A stretch of 64,000 nucleotides of DNA from Franconibacter helveticus LMG 23732. GTDB lineage: Bacteria > Pseudomonadota > Gammaproteobacteria > Enterobacterales > Enterobacteriaceae. Numbering within the stretch: position 1 is the stretch's first letter; the number at the start of each line of letters is the position of its first letter. The stretch covers positions 62,001 to 126,000 of the forward strand of contig NZ_AWFX01000051.1 in assembly GCF_000463115.2 (NCBI RefSeq), given 5' to 3'. Below the pieces are notes generated by a model. That model searched no databases. It was not told the DNA's origin and saw nothing but the letters and a program-made list of their open reading frames with translations. A program made the translations under genes and the position numbers. Below are positions 54,465-62,750 of this stretch, one piece after another.

Positions 54465-54866
54465 TCAGGAGCGGGCGGCGAGCTGGTGGCGCAAATCGCC
54501 GTGAGCCATGGCGACCTGCGGCGATGCCTGCAACGCGTCCAGATACTTCTGGTGAAACTCGCTGCTGTTTTCCGGCCCCAGCGCCAGCTGGCTGTCGAGC
54601 GTTTTGCGCACCGCCTCTACCGCGGCGGCATCGACCGGTTCTTCTTTGTTATCCAGCCGTTCGTCAATGTCGACCAGGATTTCAGAAATCTGGCGCAGCC
54701 AGGCAAACTGCGGATGGCTGGTGAGCAGTTGCAGATGCTCAAACGCGCTGCCCGGGTCGCCAAAGCGCGCGGTTTCAAAATCCACCAGCGCTTTGTGCAG
54801 TTTTCTCAGGGTGGAGGAGAGGGCTTTAAGCTGCGCGCGCGGCTCTGTGCTGGGAACGGTGGTCAT
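54465..54866 (-). CDS. Small helical protein of unknown function
   Basis: A 133-residue protein, mostly helical and acidic, with LRKLHKALVDFETARFGD and FAWLRQISEILVDIDERLD. I did not recognise the family. The ATG at 54866 has AGGAG five bases upstream, better than one at 54887. It lies 55 bases after the FixJ-type regulator on the same strand and is probably co-transcribed with it, so a link to the signalling locus is likely. Confidence 0.7.
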   Translation of the reverse strand: MTTVPSTEPRAQLKALSSTLRKLHKALVDFETARFGDPGSAFEHLQLLTSHPQFAWLRQISEILVDIDERLDNKEEPVDAAAVEAVRKTLDSQLALGPENSSEFHQKYLDALQASPQVAMAHGDLRHQLAARS

Positions 54867-54921
54867 GGGATCTCCTGGAATGGTCATGCCTGGCGCCTGT
54901 CGCGAAACGGCGGCAGGCGAA

Positions 54922-55542
54922 TTAGCGGCTTTGGGTTTTGACTATATTCAGTCGCTCCGCCGCACGGACCAGATCCGTCAGCGAGCGAACCTGCATCTTC
55001 TCCATCACCCGTTTTTTATGCACTTTGGCGGTAATTTCACTCACGCCAAGCGCCGTGGCGATCTGCTTGTTCAACAGGCCGCCGATGGCCAGCGAAAAGA
55101 CTTCCTGTTCGCGCGGGGTCAAAGAGGCGTAGTGCGCCTTCAGCGTCTGCATTTCCCGCGATTCGCCCATTTTGGTTTCTGCCAGTTTCAGGGCGTCGGC
55201 CACCGCTTTTAGCAGCAGGTTCGGCACGGCGGGCTTGGTCATAAACTCGTAGGCGCCCGCTTTCATCGCTTTCACGGTGAGCGGAATGGTGCCATAGCCG
55301 GTCAGAAAAATGGTCGGAATCAGGTAGCCGAGCTTCGCCAGCGCCTCGGTGACGGAAAACCCGTCCGCTTCCGGCATATTCATATCCAGGATCAGGCAGG
55401 CGGGATCCGGGCTGAAACCGTGCGCCAGAAAGGCTTCGGCAGAGGGAAAGTCAGCAACCCGGTATTCTTCCGCCGTCAGCAGACGGACCAGCGACTGGCG
55501 TACCGAATTATCATCGTCTACCACGTAAACAATTGGATCCAT
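54922..55542 (-). CDS. FixJ/NarL-type response regulator
   Basis: The 206-residue protein has a receiver domain (acidic pair in VVDDDNS, phosphoacceptor Asp53 in LILDMNMPEADG, Thr81 in FLTGYG, Lys103 in FMTKPA) and a LuxR-type helix-turn-helix (LTPREQEVFSLAIGGLLNKQIATALGVSEITAKVHKKRVMEKM). It is the likely output of the convergent giant sensor. A Fur-like box lies about 126 bases upstream of its start. Confidence 0.92.
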   Translation of the reverse strand: MDPIVYVVDDDNSVRQSLVRLLTAEEYRVADFPSAEAFLAHGFSPDPACLILDMNMPEADGFSVTEALAKLGYLIPTIFLTGYGTIPLTVKAMKAGAYEFMTKPAVPNLLLKAVADALKLAETKMGESREMQTLKAHYASLTPREQEVFSLAIGGLLNKQIATALGVSEITAKVHKKRVMEKMQVRSLTDLVRAAERLNIVKTQSR

Positions 55543-55667
55543 AAGTCGTTCCTGGCATCAGAATGTATGCAGTCAGGCGCGTCGGCCGCAAAAATTCTCC
55601 CTGCCTTTAGTTCCTTTACTAACAGCAACATACATTCTTTTTTTACCAATACATAACCGGATATTAA

Positions 55668-55686
55668 CACAATAATTCTCATTATC
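55668..55686. promoter_or_regulatory. Fur box upstream of the FixJ-type regulator
   Basis: CACAATAATTCTCATTATC matches the 19-bp Fur consensus at 14 positions by my count. It is 126 bases upstream of the regulator start (minus strand) and about 345 bases from the receptor start. Confidence 0.6.
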
Positions 55687-55870
55687 GTCTTTAAAATAGG
55701 ATGAAAGCGTTAAGACAATTAATCCATTGCGCTAAAAAGTTTTAAGGCAGATTGAAAAGCGCCTGATGGGCTTGCCCGCAGCCCTGGCGGCCCGCCGCTT
55801 TCCGGGATAAAAAACCGCCGGAATTTATCGACGCGCGCAGCCGCCGGAACGCGCCAATAACCGCATTAAC

Positions 55871-55889
55871 ACAAATGATAATCAATATC
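55871..55889. promoter_or_regulatory. Fur box upstream of the TonB-dependent receptor
   Basis: ACAAATGATAATCAATATC matches the Fur consensus at 15 of 19 positions; the overlapping AATGATA...TATCATT (55874-55892) is a perfect 7-bp inverted repeat. This is a typical iron-repressed promoter element for the receptor at 56031. The rest of the 488-bp gap (55543-56030) showed no gene. Confidence 0.8.
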
Positions 55890-56030
55890 ATTTTTGTTTA
55901 CACAAATTCATTTTTTCTGCACACTGTCGCCAATTTCCCCACCAGACGGCTTTCGCCCCGCACAAAGCCATTGAATAAAAATGGTTATTTTTGGTGGGTT
56001 TCTTTCATTAAATGGAATGGATAACACGTT

Positions 56031-58010
56031 ATGTCCCGCAGTTTACTCATCACGGCGGCGCTGTGCGCCGCTACGGCTTCGCCTTACCTCTTTGGTGCTG
56101 AACAGGACGAGATGGTCGTTACCGCGACAGGTTTTGCGCAAAAAATCCAGAACGCGCCCGCCTCTATCTCCGTTATTTCAAAACAACAAATTGAAGATAA
56201 AGCCTATCGCGACGTGACCGACGCGCTGCGGGATGTGCCGGGCGTGGTGGTCACCGGCGGGGGCAGCAGCAGCGATATCAGCATTCGCGGCATGTCCTCC
56301 CAGTACACGCTGTTCCTGGTGGACGGCAAACGCATCAGCACCCGCAGCACCCGCCCGAACAGCGACAATTCCGGCATTGAGCAGGGCTGGCTGCCGCCGC
56401 TGGAATCTATCGAGCGCATTGAAGTTATCCGCGGCCCGATGTCCTCGCTTTACGGCTCCGACGCCATGGGCGGCGTCATTAACGTCATCACGAAAAAGGT
56501 GTCGAACACCAAAGCCTGGACCGGCTCAATACATGGCGACGCCACCTTCCAGGAAAACCGCGATTCCGGCGATCTTTACCAGACGAACGCTTACGCTTCC
56601 GGGCCGCTTATCGAAGGGCTGCTGGGGGCGAAAGTCACCGGGCTTTTCTCTCGTCGCCAGGAAGATAAAATCGAGAACGGCTACAACGAGCAGAGAATGC
56701 GCAACGGCGCCGTCACGCTGAACTTCACGCCGGATGAGAAAAACGATTTTGACCTGGATGTCGCCCGCGAATTGCAGGACCGCAACAGCACGCCGGGCAT
56801 GTCGACAGCGGCGCAAACGTGCCGCGGCGCGACCTGCACGCCGAATGAAAAAAGCGAAACCCGTTACGAGCACACCACCTGGGCGCTGACCCACCACGGT
56901 TATTACGAAGACTTCAACTCCACCAGCTACATTGAGCAGGAAAAATCGAACAACCCGGAGCGTGAGATGAAGGCGTACAACACCACCTTCAACACGCAAA
57001 ACCAGGTTTTCCTTGGCGACCACACGCTGACGCTCGGCGGCCAGTATCGCTATGAAAAGCTGCGCGACAACGGCAACCAGCTGGAAGCGGCGCAGGGGCT
57101 GAACAAACTCACCCGCTGGAGCTGGGCGCTCTTCTCAGAAGACGAATGGATGATGACCGACAGCTTTACGCTGACGGCGGGCCTGCGCATGGACAAAGAC
57201 GAGAACTACGGCACTAACTGGACGCCGCGCGGCTATGGCGTCTGGCATCTCAACGACCAGTGGACGCTGAAAGGCGGCGTTTCCGCAGGCTATAAAGCCC
57301 CAGAACTGCGCCAGTCTTCCGCAAGCTGGGGACAGGTGACCGGCGGCGGCCGTCTTGATGGCATTATCGTCGGCAACCCGGACCTCAAGCCGGAAAAGAG
57401 CCTGAGCGAAGAGATTGCGCTGCTGTGGGATAACGGCGACAACCTGAACGCGGGCGTCACGCTCTTCAACACCGATTTTAAAGACAAAATCACCGAGGTG
57501 CGCCGTTGCAACAGCAGCAGCGACCCGGCTTGCCAGATTGGCAACCATCGCTACGACTTCATCAGCGACCGCGTCAACGTGGATAAAGCCACGATGCGCG
57601 GCGTGGAGTCCACCTTCGGCTGGGAGCTGGTTCAGGATCTCAACCTGACGGCGAACTACACCTACACCGAGTCGGAACAGAAAAGCGGGCAGTTCTCCGG
57701 CAAGCCGCTGAACAAAATGCCGAAGCATATGTTCAATACGACCCTCGACTGGCAGGCCACGCCGGATGTGGGCCTCTGGAGCCGGCTCAATTTTCGCGGC
57801 AAAAGCTCGGAATACTTAAGCCGCACGTCGATGGCGCAGGGCACGCCGTCTTATACGCAGGTTGATGTGGGGCTGCGTTACAACGCCGCGAAAGATCTGC
57901 TGGTGACCGCAGGCGTTTATAACCTTTTCGATAAGCAAATTGATTACGCCACCTACGACACCATCCTTGACGGCCGCCGTTACACCCTGGGCTTAACCTA
58001 TAATTTCTGA
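56031..58010 (+). CDS. TonB-dependent siderophore receptor (CirA/IrgA-like)
   Basis: A 659-residue outer-membrane receptor: signal peptide (about 1-23), TonB box near DEMVVTATG, plug domain with VPGVVVTGGGSSSDISIRGM and VIRGPMSSLYGSDAMGGVINVITKK, then a 22-strand barrel ending in YTLGLTYNF. The plug is close to E. coli CirA, a catecholate receptor; the loops differ, including a cysteine pair CRGATC and another CNSSSDPAC. A strong Fur box precedes it. It should import a catechol-type ferric siderophore and could feed the ABC importer at 37997. Confidence 0.88.
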   Translation: MSRSLLITAALCAATASPYLFGAEQDEMVVTATGFAQKIQNAPASISVISKQQIEDKAYRDVTDALRDVPGVVVTGGGSSSDISIRGMSSQYTLFLVDGKRISTRSTRPNSDNSGIEQGWLPPLESIERIEVIRGPMSSLYGSDAMGGVINVITKKVSNTKAWTGSIHGDATFQENRDSGDLYQTNAYASGPLIEGLLGAKVTGLFSRRQEDKIENGYNEQRMRNGAVTLNFTPDEKNDFDLDVARELQDRNSTPGMSTAAQTCRGATCTPNEKSETRYEHTTWALTHHGYYEDFNSTSYIEQEKSNNPEREMKAYNTTFNTQNQVFLGDHTLTLGGQYRYEKLRDNGNQLEAAQGLNKLTRWSWALFSEDEWMMTDSFTLTAGLRMDKDENYGTNWTPRGYGVWHLNDQWTLKGGVSAGYKAPELRQSSASWGQVTGGGRLDGIIVGNPDLKPEKSLSEEIALLWDNGDNLNAGVTLFNTDFKDKITEVRRCNSSSDPACQIGNHRYDFISDRVNVDKATMRGVESTFGWELVQDLNLTANYTYTESEQKSGQFSGKPLNKMPKHMFNTTLDWQATPDVGLWSRLNFRGKSSEYLSRTSMAQGTPSYTQVDVGLRYNAAKDLLVTAGVYNLFDKQIDYATYDTILDGRRYTLGLTYNF

Positions 58011-58029
58011 GCCTCTGGCGCCGCGTTTT

Positions 58030-58056
58030 AAGCCCGGATCCGTTCCGGGCTTTTTT
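58030..58056 (+). terminator. Intrinsic terminator after the receptor gene
   Basis: AAGCCCGGA and TCCGGGCTT form the stem around TCCGT, followed by T's. Confidence 0.88.
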
Positions 58057-58118
58057 ACCTCTGCCGAAGCCGTCGGTGAGCAACTGCTAAACTGAGTGAG
58101 TGCTAATCCGGAGGAATC

Positions 58119-59081
58119 ATGAAATTAGGCTTCGCTTGTAAATTCCTGAACGCTGAACAGAAACAACTTTTTCCCTTTAAAGCCACCACCCGCACACGAT
58201 TCCTGAGCCTGGATAACGAAACCGGGGCCACGCTGCTTTATACGCTTGCCAGAGCCAATCTCACCAATCTGCGGCTCATTTTTCAGGAGCTTGCGCTGGA
58301 GCCTGCCGACTTACGCATGATGCGTATCGGCAGCGATTTATTGCCTTTATATACGGTGCCGGAAGCGACGCGGCTCTATAACGAGTTTCTGCCGGATCTT
58401 TTCGCGCTTTTTACCGACTGCGGCGAGTTTGCCCGGGCGAACGGCATTCGGCTCTCTTTTCACCCCGGCCAGTATTCGGTCTTAGCCTCTGATAACCCGG
58501 ACGTGGTCGCAAGGGCGATTGAAGATGTGGAATACCACGCCCTCTGCGCCCGGCTGATGGGCTACGGCCAGACGTTCCAGGATTTCAAAATCAATATCCA
58601 TATGAACGGCAAAGCCGGGTTTGCGGGGTTTGCGTCGTCATTTGGCAAACTCAGCCCGGAAGCGCGGCGAATGCTGACCGTTGAAAATGACGAAATCTCC
58701 TGTTCGCTGGATGATGTTCTCCAGGCGCAGGCGCTCTGCCCGGTGGTGGTGGATATTCATCATCACTGGGTGAAAGAGAACGCGTTTATCAAGCCTGACG
58801 ATCCGCGCATCGCGCGCGTGAAAGACTCCTGGCGCGGCGTGCGGCCCGTGATGCATTACTCCATTTCGCAGGAGGGGCTTATCCCGCAGCAGGGCTTTCC
58901 GGAACAAAGCGCGCTCGGCGTACCCAAAACCAGGCTGCGCGCCCATTCCGATTACTACTTCAACCCCACGCTCAACGACTGGGCGCTGTCGTTTAAAGAT
59001 TTCGACATCATGTGCGAAGTGAAAATGAAAAACCTCGCCCGCGACAGGCTCTACGCTTACGCGAAAAGCCAGGAACACTAA
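58119..59081 (+). CDS. uvsE: UV DNA damage endonuclease UvsE
   Basis: UvsE (UVDE) nicks DNA 5' to UV photoproducts and other distortions, an excision route independent of UvrABC. The 320-residue TIM-barrel protein has the family marks: LGFACKFLN at the N-terminus, RIGSDLLPLY, FHPGQYSVL, MLTVENDE, VVVDIHHHW and AHSDYYF with the metal-binding His, Glu and Asp residues. It stands alone behind a terminator; GGAGG precedes the ATG. No LexA box was recognised. Confidence 0.9.
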   Translation: MKLGFACKFLNAEQKQLFPFKATTRTRFLSLDNETGATLLYTLARANLTNLRLIFQELALEPADLRMMRIGSDLLPLYTVPEATRLYNEFLPDLFALFTDCGEFARANGIRLSFHPGQYSVLASDNPDVVARAIEDVEYHALCARLMGYGQTFQDFKINIHMNGKAGFAGFASSFGKLSPEARRMLTVENDEISCSLDDVLQAQALCPVVVDIHHHWVKENAFIKPDDPRIARVKDSWRGVRPVMHYSISQEGLIPQQGFPEQSALGVPKTRLRAHSDYYFNPTLNDWALSFKDFDIMCEVKMKNLARDRLYAYAKSQEH

Positions 59082-59084
59082 AAA

Positions 59085-59106
59085 CGCCGCCGCAAGGAGG
59101 CGGCGG
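59085..59106 (+). other. GC-rich hairpin after uvsE
   Basis: CGCCGCC and GGCGGCG pair over a 7-base loop just past the stop; A's precede it but no T run follows. Possible weak terminator. Confidence 0.4.
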
Positions 59107-59228
59107 CCTCCCGTCCTGCCCGGCAGAGCCTCGCGTTTCTTCTTATACTGAGTAAAGCCCTACAGCGGTTAAGGCCATCTTTCTCATAACAACGTCATGA
59201 AGACGACAAATTCCACCAGGAGGCGATG

Positions 59229-60500
59229 ATGTTGACGGAAACGCAAAAACAATTGGTTAAAGATACCGTACCGGTGCTCAAAGAAAACGGCGTGGCGTTA
59301 ACGGACTATTTTTATAAACGCATGCTGCGAAATAATCCTGAACTAAAAGAAGTGTTTAACATGGGCCACCAGCGCAGCGGCGCGCAGGCGAAAGCGCTGG
59401 CGGGCGCCGTGCTGGCTTATGCGGAAAATATTGACGACCCGGGCGTGCTGGCGCCAGTCATTGAACTTATCTGCCACAAGCACGTCAGCCTGAATATTAA
59501 AGCGCCGGACTACAATATCGTTGGCGAAAACCTGCTGCATTCCATCAGCGAAGTGCTCACTATCCCTATGGATCACGCGCTGATTAGCGCATGGGGCGCG
59601 GCTTACCAGGATCTGGCGGATATTTTTATCGCCACCGAAAAGAAAATCTACGACCAGCACCAGAACGCGGAAGGAAGCTGGCTCGGCTGGCGCGATTTCG
59701 TGGTCGACAAAAAAGTGCAGGAGAGCGCGGAAATCACCTCGTTTTACCTGGTGCCCAAAGATGGCAACGCGCTGCCGGACTACAAACCCGGGCAATATGT
59801 CACGCTGCGCATTTATGTGCCGGCGCTCGGGCTGAAGCAGCCGCGCCAGTACAGTTTATCCAGCAGCCCTGGCGATAACTATCTGCGCATTTCGGTTAAA
59901 CGCGAGGAACCTCGCGCGCCGGGGCAGGACCCGGGCTACGTCTCCTCCACGCTGCATAAATCGGTTAATGAAGGCGACACGGTGGAGCTGAGCGCGCCGA
60001 CGGGCAACTTCTTCCTGCTCAACCCCGATAAAGACAACGTGCTGATAAGCGCAGGCGTGGGGCTGACGCCGATGATCTCAATGCTAAACCACCTGCTGGC
60101 GCAAACCGCCGACCCGAATAGCCATCCGGGGCAGGGCGGCGATGGCGAGTCAGCGGAAAGAAATAAAAAGCAGATCTACTTTTTGCATGCCGCCCGCAGC
60201 GCAGAAGCGCAGGCGCTGCGCGAAGAGATTGCCACGCTTGAGAGAGAAAACCGCAACCTGCACGTTTTCATCGCCTGGGAAGCGGTGAAAGAGAGCGACG
60301 TACAGGGCAAAGATTATCACCTGCACGGGCGGCTCGATCTCAACGCCGTGCCGCCGGATTTTCTGCCGAAAGAGGCGGATTATTATCTCTGCGGGCCACT
60401 GCCGTTTATGCAGGCGCAACACCGCGCGCTGCGCGAGCGCGGCATCGCCGGGGAGCGTATTCACAGCGAGGCCTTTGGCACCGGCGGCGTCGCCTTTTAA
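59229..60500 (+). CDS. hmp: Flavohaemoprotein (nitric oxide dioxygenase), divergent Hmp
   Basis: Hmp turns NO and O2 into nitrate using a globin haem, FAD and NAD(P)H. From the ATG at 59229 (AGGAGG five bases upstream; 59226 is too close) the globin residues fall exactly at the known numbers: Tyr29 and proximal His85 (CHKHVS). A ferredoxin-reductase part follows with RQYSLSSSP for FAD and GVGLTPM and CGPLPFM for NAD. The protein has 423 residues against about 396 for E. coli Hmp; a loop with SHPGQGGDGESAERNK accounts for most of the excess. Identity to E. coli Hmp is moderate and the usual glyA neighbour is missing, so this may be a second copy. Confidence 0.87.
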   Translation: MLTETQKQLVKDTVPVLKENGVALTDYFYKRMLRNNPELKEVFNMGHQRSGAQAKALAGAVLAYAENIDDPGVLAPVIELICHKHVSLNIKAPDYNIVGENLLHSISEVLTIPMDHALISAWGAAYQDLADIFIATEKKIYDQHQNAEGSWLGWRDFVVDKKVQESAEITSFYLVPKDGNALPDYKPGQYVTLRIYVPALGLKQPRQYSLSSSPGDNYLRISVKREEPRAPGQDPGYVSSTLHKSVNEGDTVELSAPTGNFFLLNPDKDNVLISAGVGLTPMISMLNHLLAQTADPNSHPGQGGDGESAERNKKQIYFLHAARSAEAQALREEIATLERENRNLHVFIAWEAVKESDVQGKDYHLHGRLDLNAVPPDFLPKEADYYLCGPLPFMQAQHRALRERGIAGERIHSEAFGTGGVAF

Positions 60501-60518
60501 CCCTCGCTATTTTTCCAG

Positions 60519-60542
60519 GGCCGGGCAAACCCGGCCTTTTTC
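60519..60542. terminator. Bidirectional terminator between hmp and the GH2 gene
   Basis: GGCCGGG and CCCGGCC pair around CAAA, followed by TTTTTC. Confidence 0.88.
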
Positions 60543-60557
60543 TTACCGGCAAGCCAC

Positions 60558-62750
60558 TTACTCTTGCACCGTTTCGCGATAGCGGTTTTTCCCAACGACC
60601 TTTCCTTTTTCGTCGAAGATAGTAAAGCTCACCAGCAATTCGCCCGCTTCCTGCGGCGTGATATCCAGCGTTTCGATTCTGTTCAGGCTGTCGGCGGCGA
60701 GCGTCCGGCGGGTTTGGGAGGCGACCAGGGTGCGGTTATTCTGCGTCACTGACCATTTTAACGTGCACGATCTGCATTCAGAGAAGGTGTCATTAACGGC
60801 CCACAGCCCAAAGCTGCCGGGTTTGCCTTTGCGCCATTCGGCGGTTACTGGCTCGATAGAGGGCAACAGCGGCTGATAAGCGCGTTGCAGCGCGTAGTAG
60901 CCCGCTTTGGGCTGGCGCAGGTAGTCGACCACCCCCCAGTTTATCGACGGCCAGGTTTCCACAAACATAAAGTGAAACAGCGCGGTGACCGGCTGATAAC
61001 GCTGGCGACGGTAGCTTTCCGCCGCTGTCGCCACCAGCTTCGCCTGGTACTGCTGGGTATTATGAATAAATTCATTCATATTTTTACCGCGCGGGATATG
61101 GGCGAACTTAAAGGTCTGGAAGGGCTGAAAGTTATGGTATTTCCAGCGCGTCCAGCCCGGATCATCCGCCGCCGTAGTGGCAGGCCAGCGGCTTTCCGGC
61201 GGGATAATGGTTTTCAGCGTCGGGAGGTTCGGCAGCGCCTGCGCGCCAAATTCGGTAATGATGCCGGTTTTCGCCGGGGCGAGCAGGTCGCGTATCGTGC
61301 CGAAATACCACCCTTGCCAGTAGTGTTCTTCCACGGCCGAGAAACGGTGCACAATGCGCGACGTATCTTCCGCCAGCGCGTCCGCCACGCGCGTCGTCAG
61401 CGTCCGGTTAAGATCTTTATTCCAGTCCGGGAAGCGTTTTTCCATCCACGGCGAGTTCCAGGGCGGTTCGTTGTGGCCGCCCCAGGCGATAATGGCCGGA
61501 GAATTGCCAAACTGCGCCACCATCTCGCGGGTCTGGCGCGCCGCGTTGTCGGCGAACGCCTCGCTGTTGTTATAGCCCCACTGCAACGGCACGTCCTGCC
61601 AGATCATCAGCCCCATTTCATCCGCCACCTGATAAAGCGGACGACCTGCCACGTGGCCATGCACGCGAATGGCGTTAGCGTTCATCGCCAGCACCAGTTG
61701 AAAATCGCGACGGTATTTTTCCGCCGTCATTTCGCTAAGCCAGGGAGAGCCAATATAGTTAGAGCCTTTGATAAATAACCGCTTATCGTTAATTTGCCAG
61801 CCCTGGTCGCCCGCAAGCTCCTGCGCTTTACGCAGCCCGGTGCGGGTTTTCGCCACGTCCATGACCCCCTGTTCATCATGCAGGCTGGCGCGGATATGGT
61901 AGAGGTGAGGCTTGCCGTAGCCTGCGGGCCACCAGAGCTTCGCGCCGTCCATCGGCAGCGTAATGCTCAGGCGCTGCGCTGTTTTGCCCGTGGCGTTCAG
62001 GGTAACGGGCTGCTCAATGCGAAAGCGCTCGCCGGAAAAGTTAGCGGGCGCCGCCGTAAGGCGCAGCGTGGCCTGGCGGCTTTCCCGGGCGCGGTAAACT
62101 ATCTCTGCGCGCAGCCGGGGCTTCGCCAGGCCCTCTTGCCAGTCCGGGCGAACGATAACTTCGTCAATCGCCGCGCCGCGGCTTAAGTGCAGCCGCACCG
62201 GCGCCCAGATGCCGCCGGAGTTGGCGTCCTGGCCTTCCGGCGACCAGGCGCCGCCGGGGCGCGTGTCGTGCTGGTTGAGTATGCCCTTCACCATATTTTT
62301 ATGCAGCGGCCAGATGGTTTTCGGATCTTCAAACGGGCTGTCCACTTTCACCGCCAGCCGGTTATGGCGGCGCAGCGCGTCGGTCGCGTCCAGCGAAAAA
62401 CGCTGGAAGTAACCTTCATGACGGCCAAGCGGTTGCCCGTTTAGCGTTACATCGGCAAAGTAATCCACGCCGTCAAAAGTGAGCGTCGCCAGCGTATCGT
62501 CATCCAGTTCCGGCAGCGTAAACGCGTGGCGATACCAGAGCGCGCCCTGGTGATCCCGCCCGGCGACGTACCAGTTGGCAGGCACGCGCAGGGGCGACCA
62601 GCCGCTGTCACGCGCCTGTACGCCGTCAAAGGCCGGGTCGTTGGCGTCATGGGCGCGCCAGTCGCCGGCCAGAGACCAGGTGACCGGCAGCGCGGTCGCC
62701 TGAGCGAAAGCGGTTAACCCGCACCACAGCGCAAGCGCATAACGTATCAT
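60558..62750 (-). CDS. Secreted glycoside hydrolase family 2 enzyme (beta-mannosidase/galactosidase-like)
   Basis: The 730-residue protein has a signal peptide (MIRYALALWCGLTAFAQATA) and the GH2 layout: sugar-binding jelly-roll, Ig-like domain and TIM barrel. The acid/base is Glu428 in GGHNEPPW and the nucleophile Glu500 in IITEFGAQ. The HNEPP variant and barrel details favour a beta-mannosidase or exo-glucosaminidase-like branch over LacZ. It should act in the periplasm. Its ATG overlaps the stop of the hybrid sensor kinase gene (ATGA), so the two are co-expressed, with the kinase perhaps sensing a glycan. Confidence 0.83.
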   Translation of the reverse strand: MIRYALALWCGLTAFAQATALPVTWSLAGDWRAHDANDPAFDGVQARDSGWSPLRVPANWYVAGRDHQGALWYRHAFTLPELDDDTLATLTFDGVDYFADVTLNGQPLGRHEGYFQRFSLDATDALRRHNRLAVKVDSPFEDPKTIWPLHKNMVKGILNQHDTRPGGAWSPEGQDANSGGIWAPVRLHLSRGAAIDEVIVRPDWQEGLAKPRLRAEIVYRARESRQATLRLTAAPANFSGERFRIEQPVTLNATGKTAQRLSITLPMDGAKLWWPAGYGKPHLYHIRASLHDEQGVMDVAKTRTGLRKAQELAGDQGWQINDKRLFIKGSNYIGSPWLSEMTAEKYRRDFQLVLAMNANAIRVHGHVAGRPLYQVADEMGLMIWQDVPLQWGYNNSEAFADNAARQTREMVAQFGNSPAIIAWGGHNEPPWNSPWMEKRFPDWNKDLNRTLTTRVADALAEDTSRIVHRFSAVEEHYWQGWYFGTIRDLLAPAKTGIITEFGAQALPNLPTLKTIIPPESRWPATTAADDPGWTRWKYHNFQPFQTFKFAHIPRGKNMNEFIHNTQQYQAKLVATAAESYRRQRYQPVTALFHFMFVETWPSINWGVVDYLRQPKAGYYALQRAYQPLLPSIEPVTAEWRKGKPGSFGLWAVNDTFSECRSCTLKWSVTQNNRTLVASQTRRTLAADSLNRIETLDITPQEAGELLVSFTIFDEKGKVVGKNRYRETVQE

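Noticed and set aside
59100-59225. NsrR site before hmp
   Set aside because: No AAGATGYATTT-like dyad could be found in the upstream stretch.
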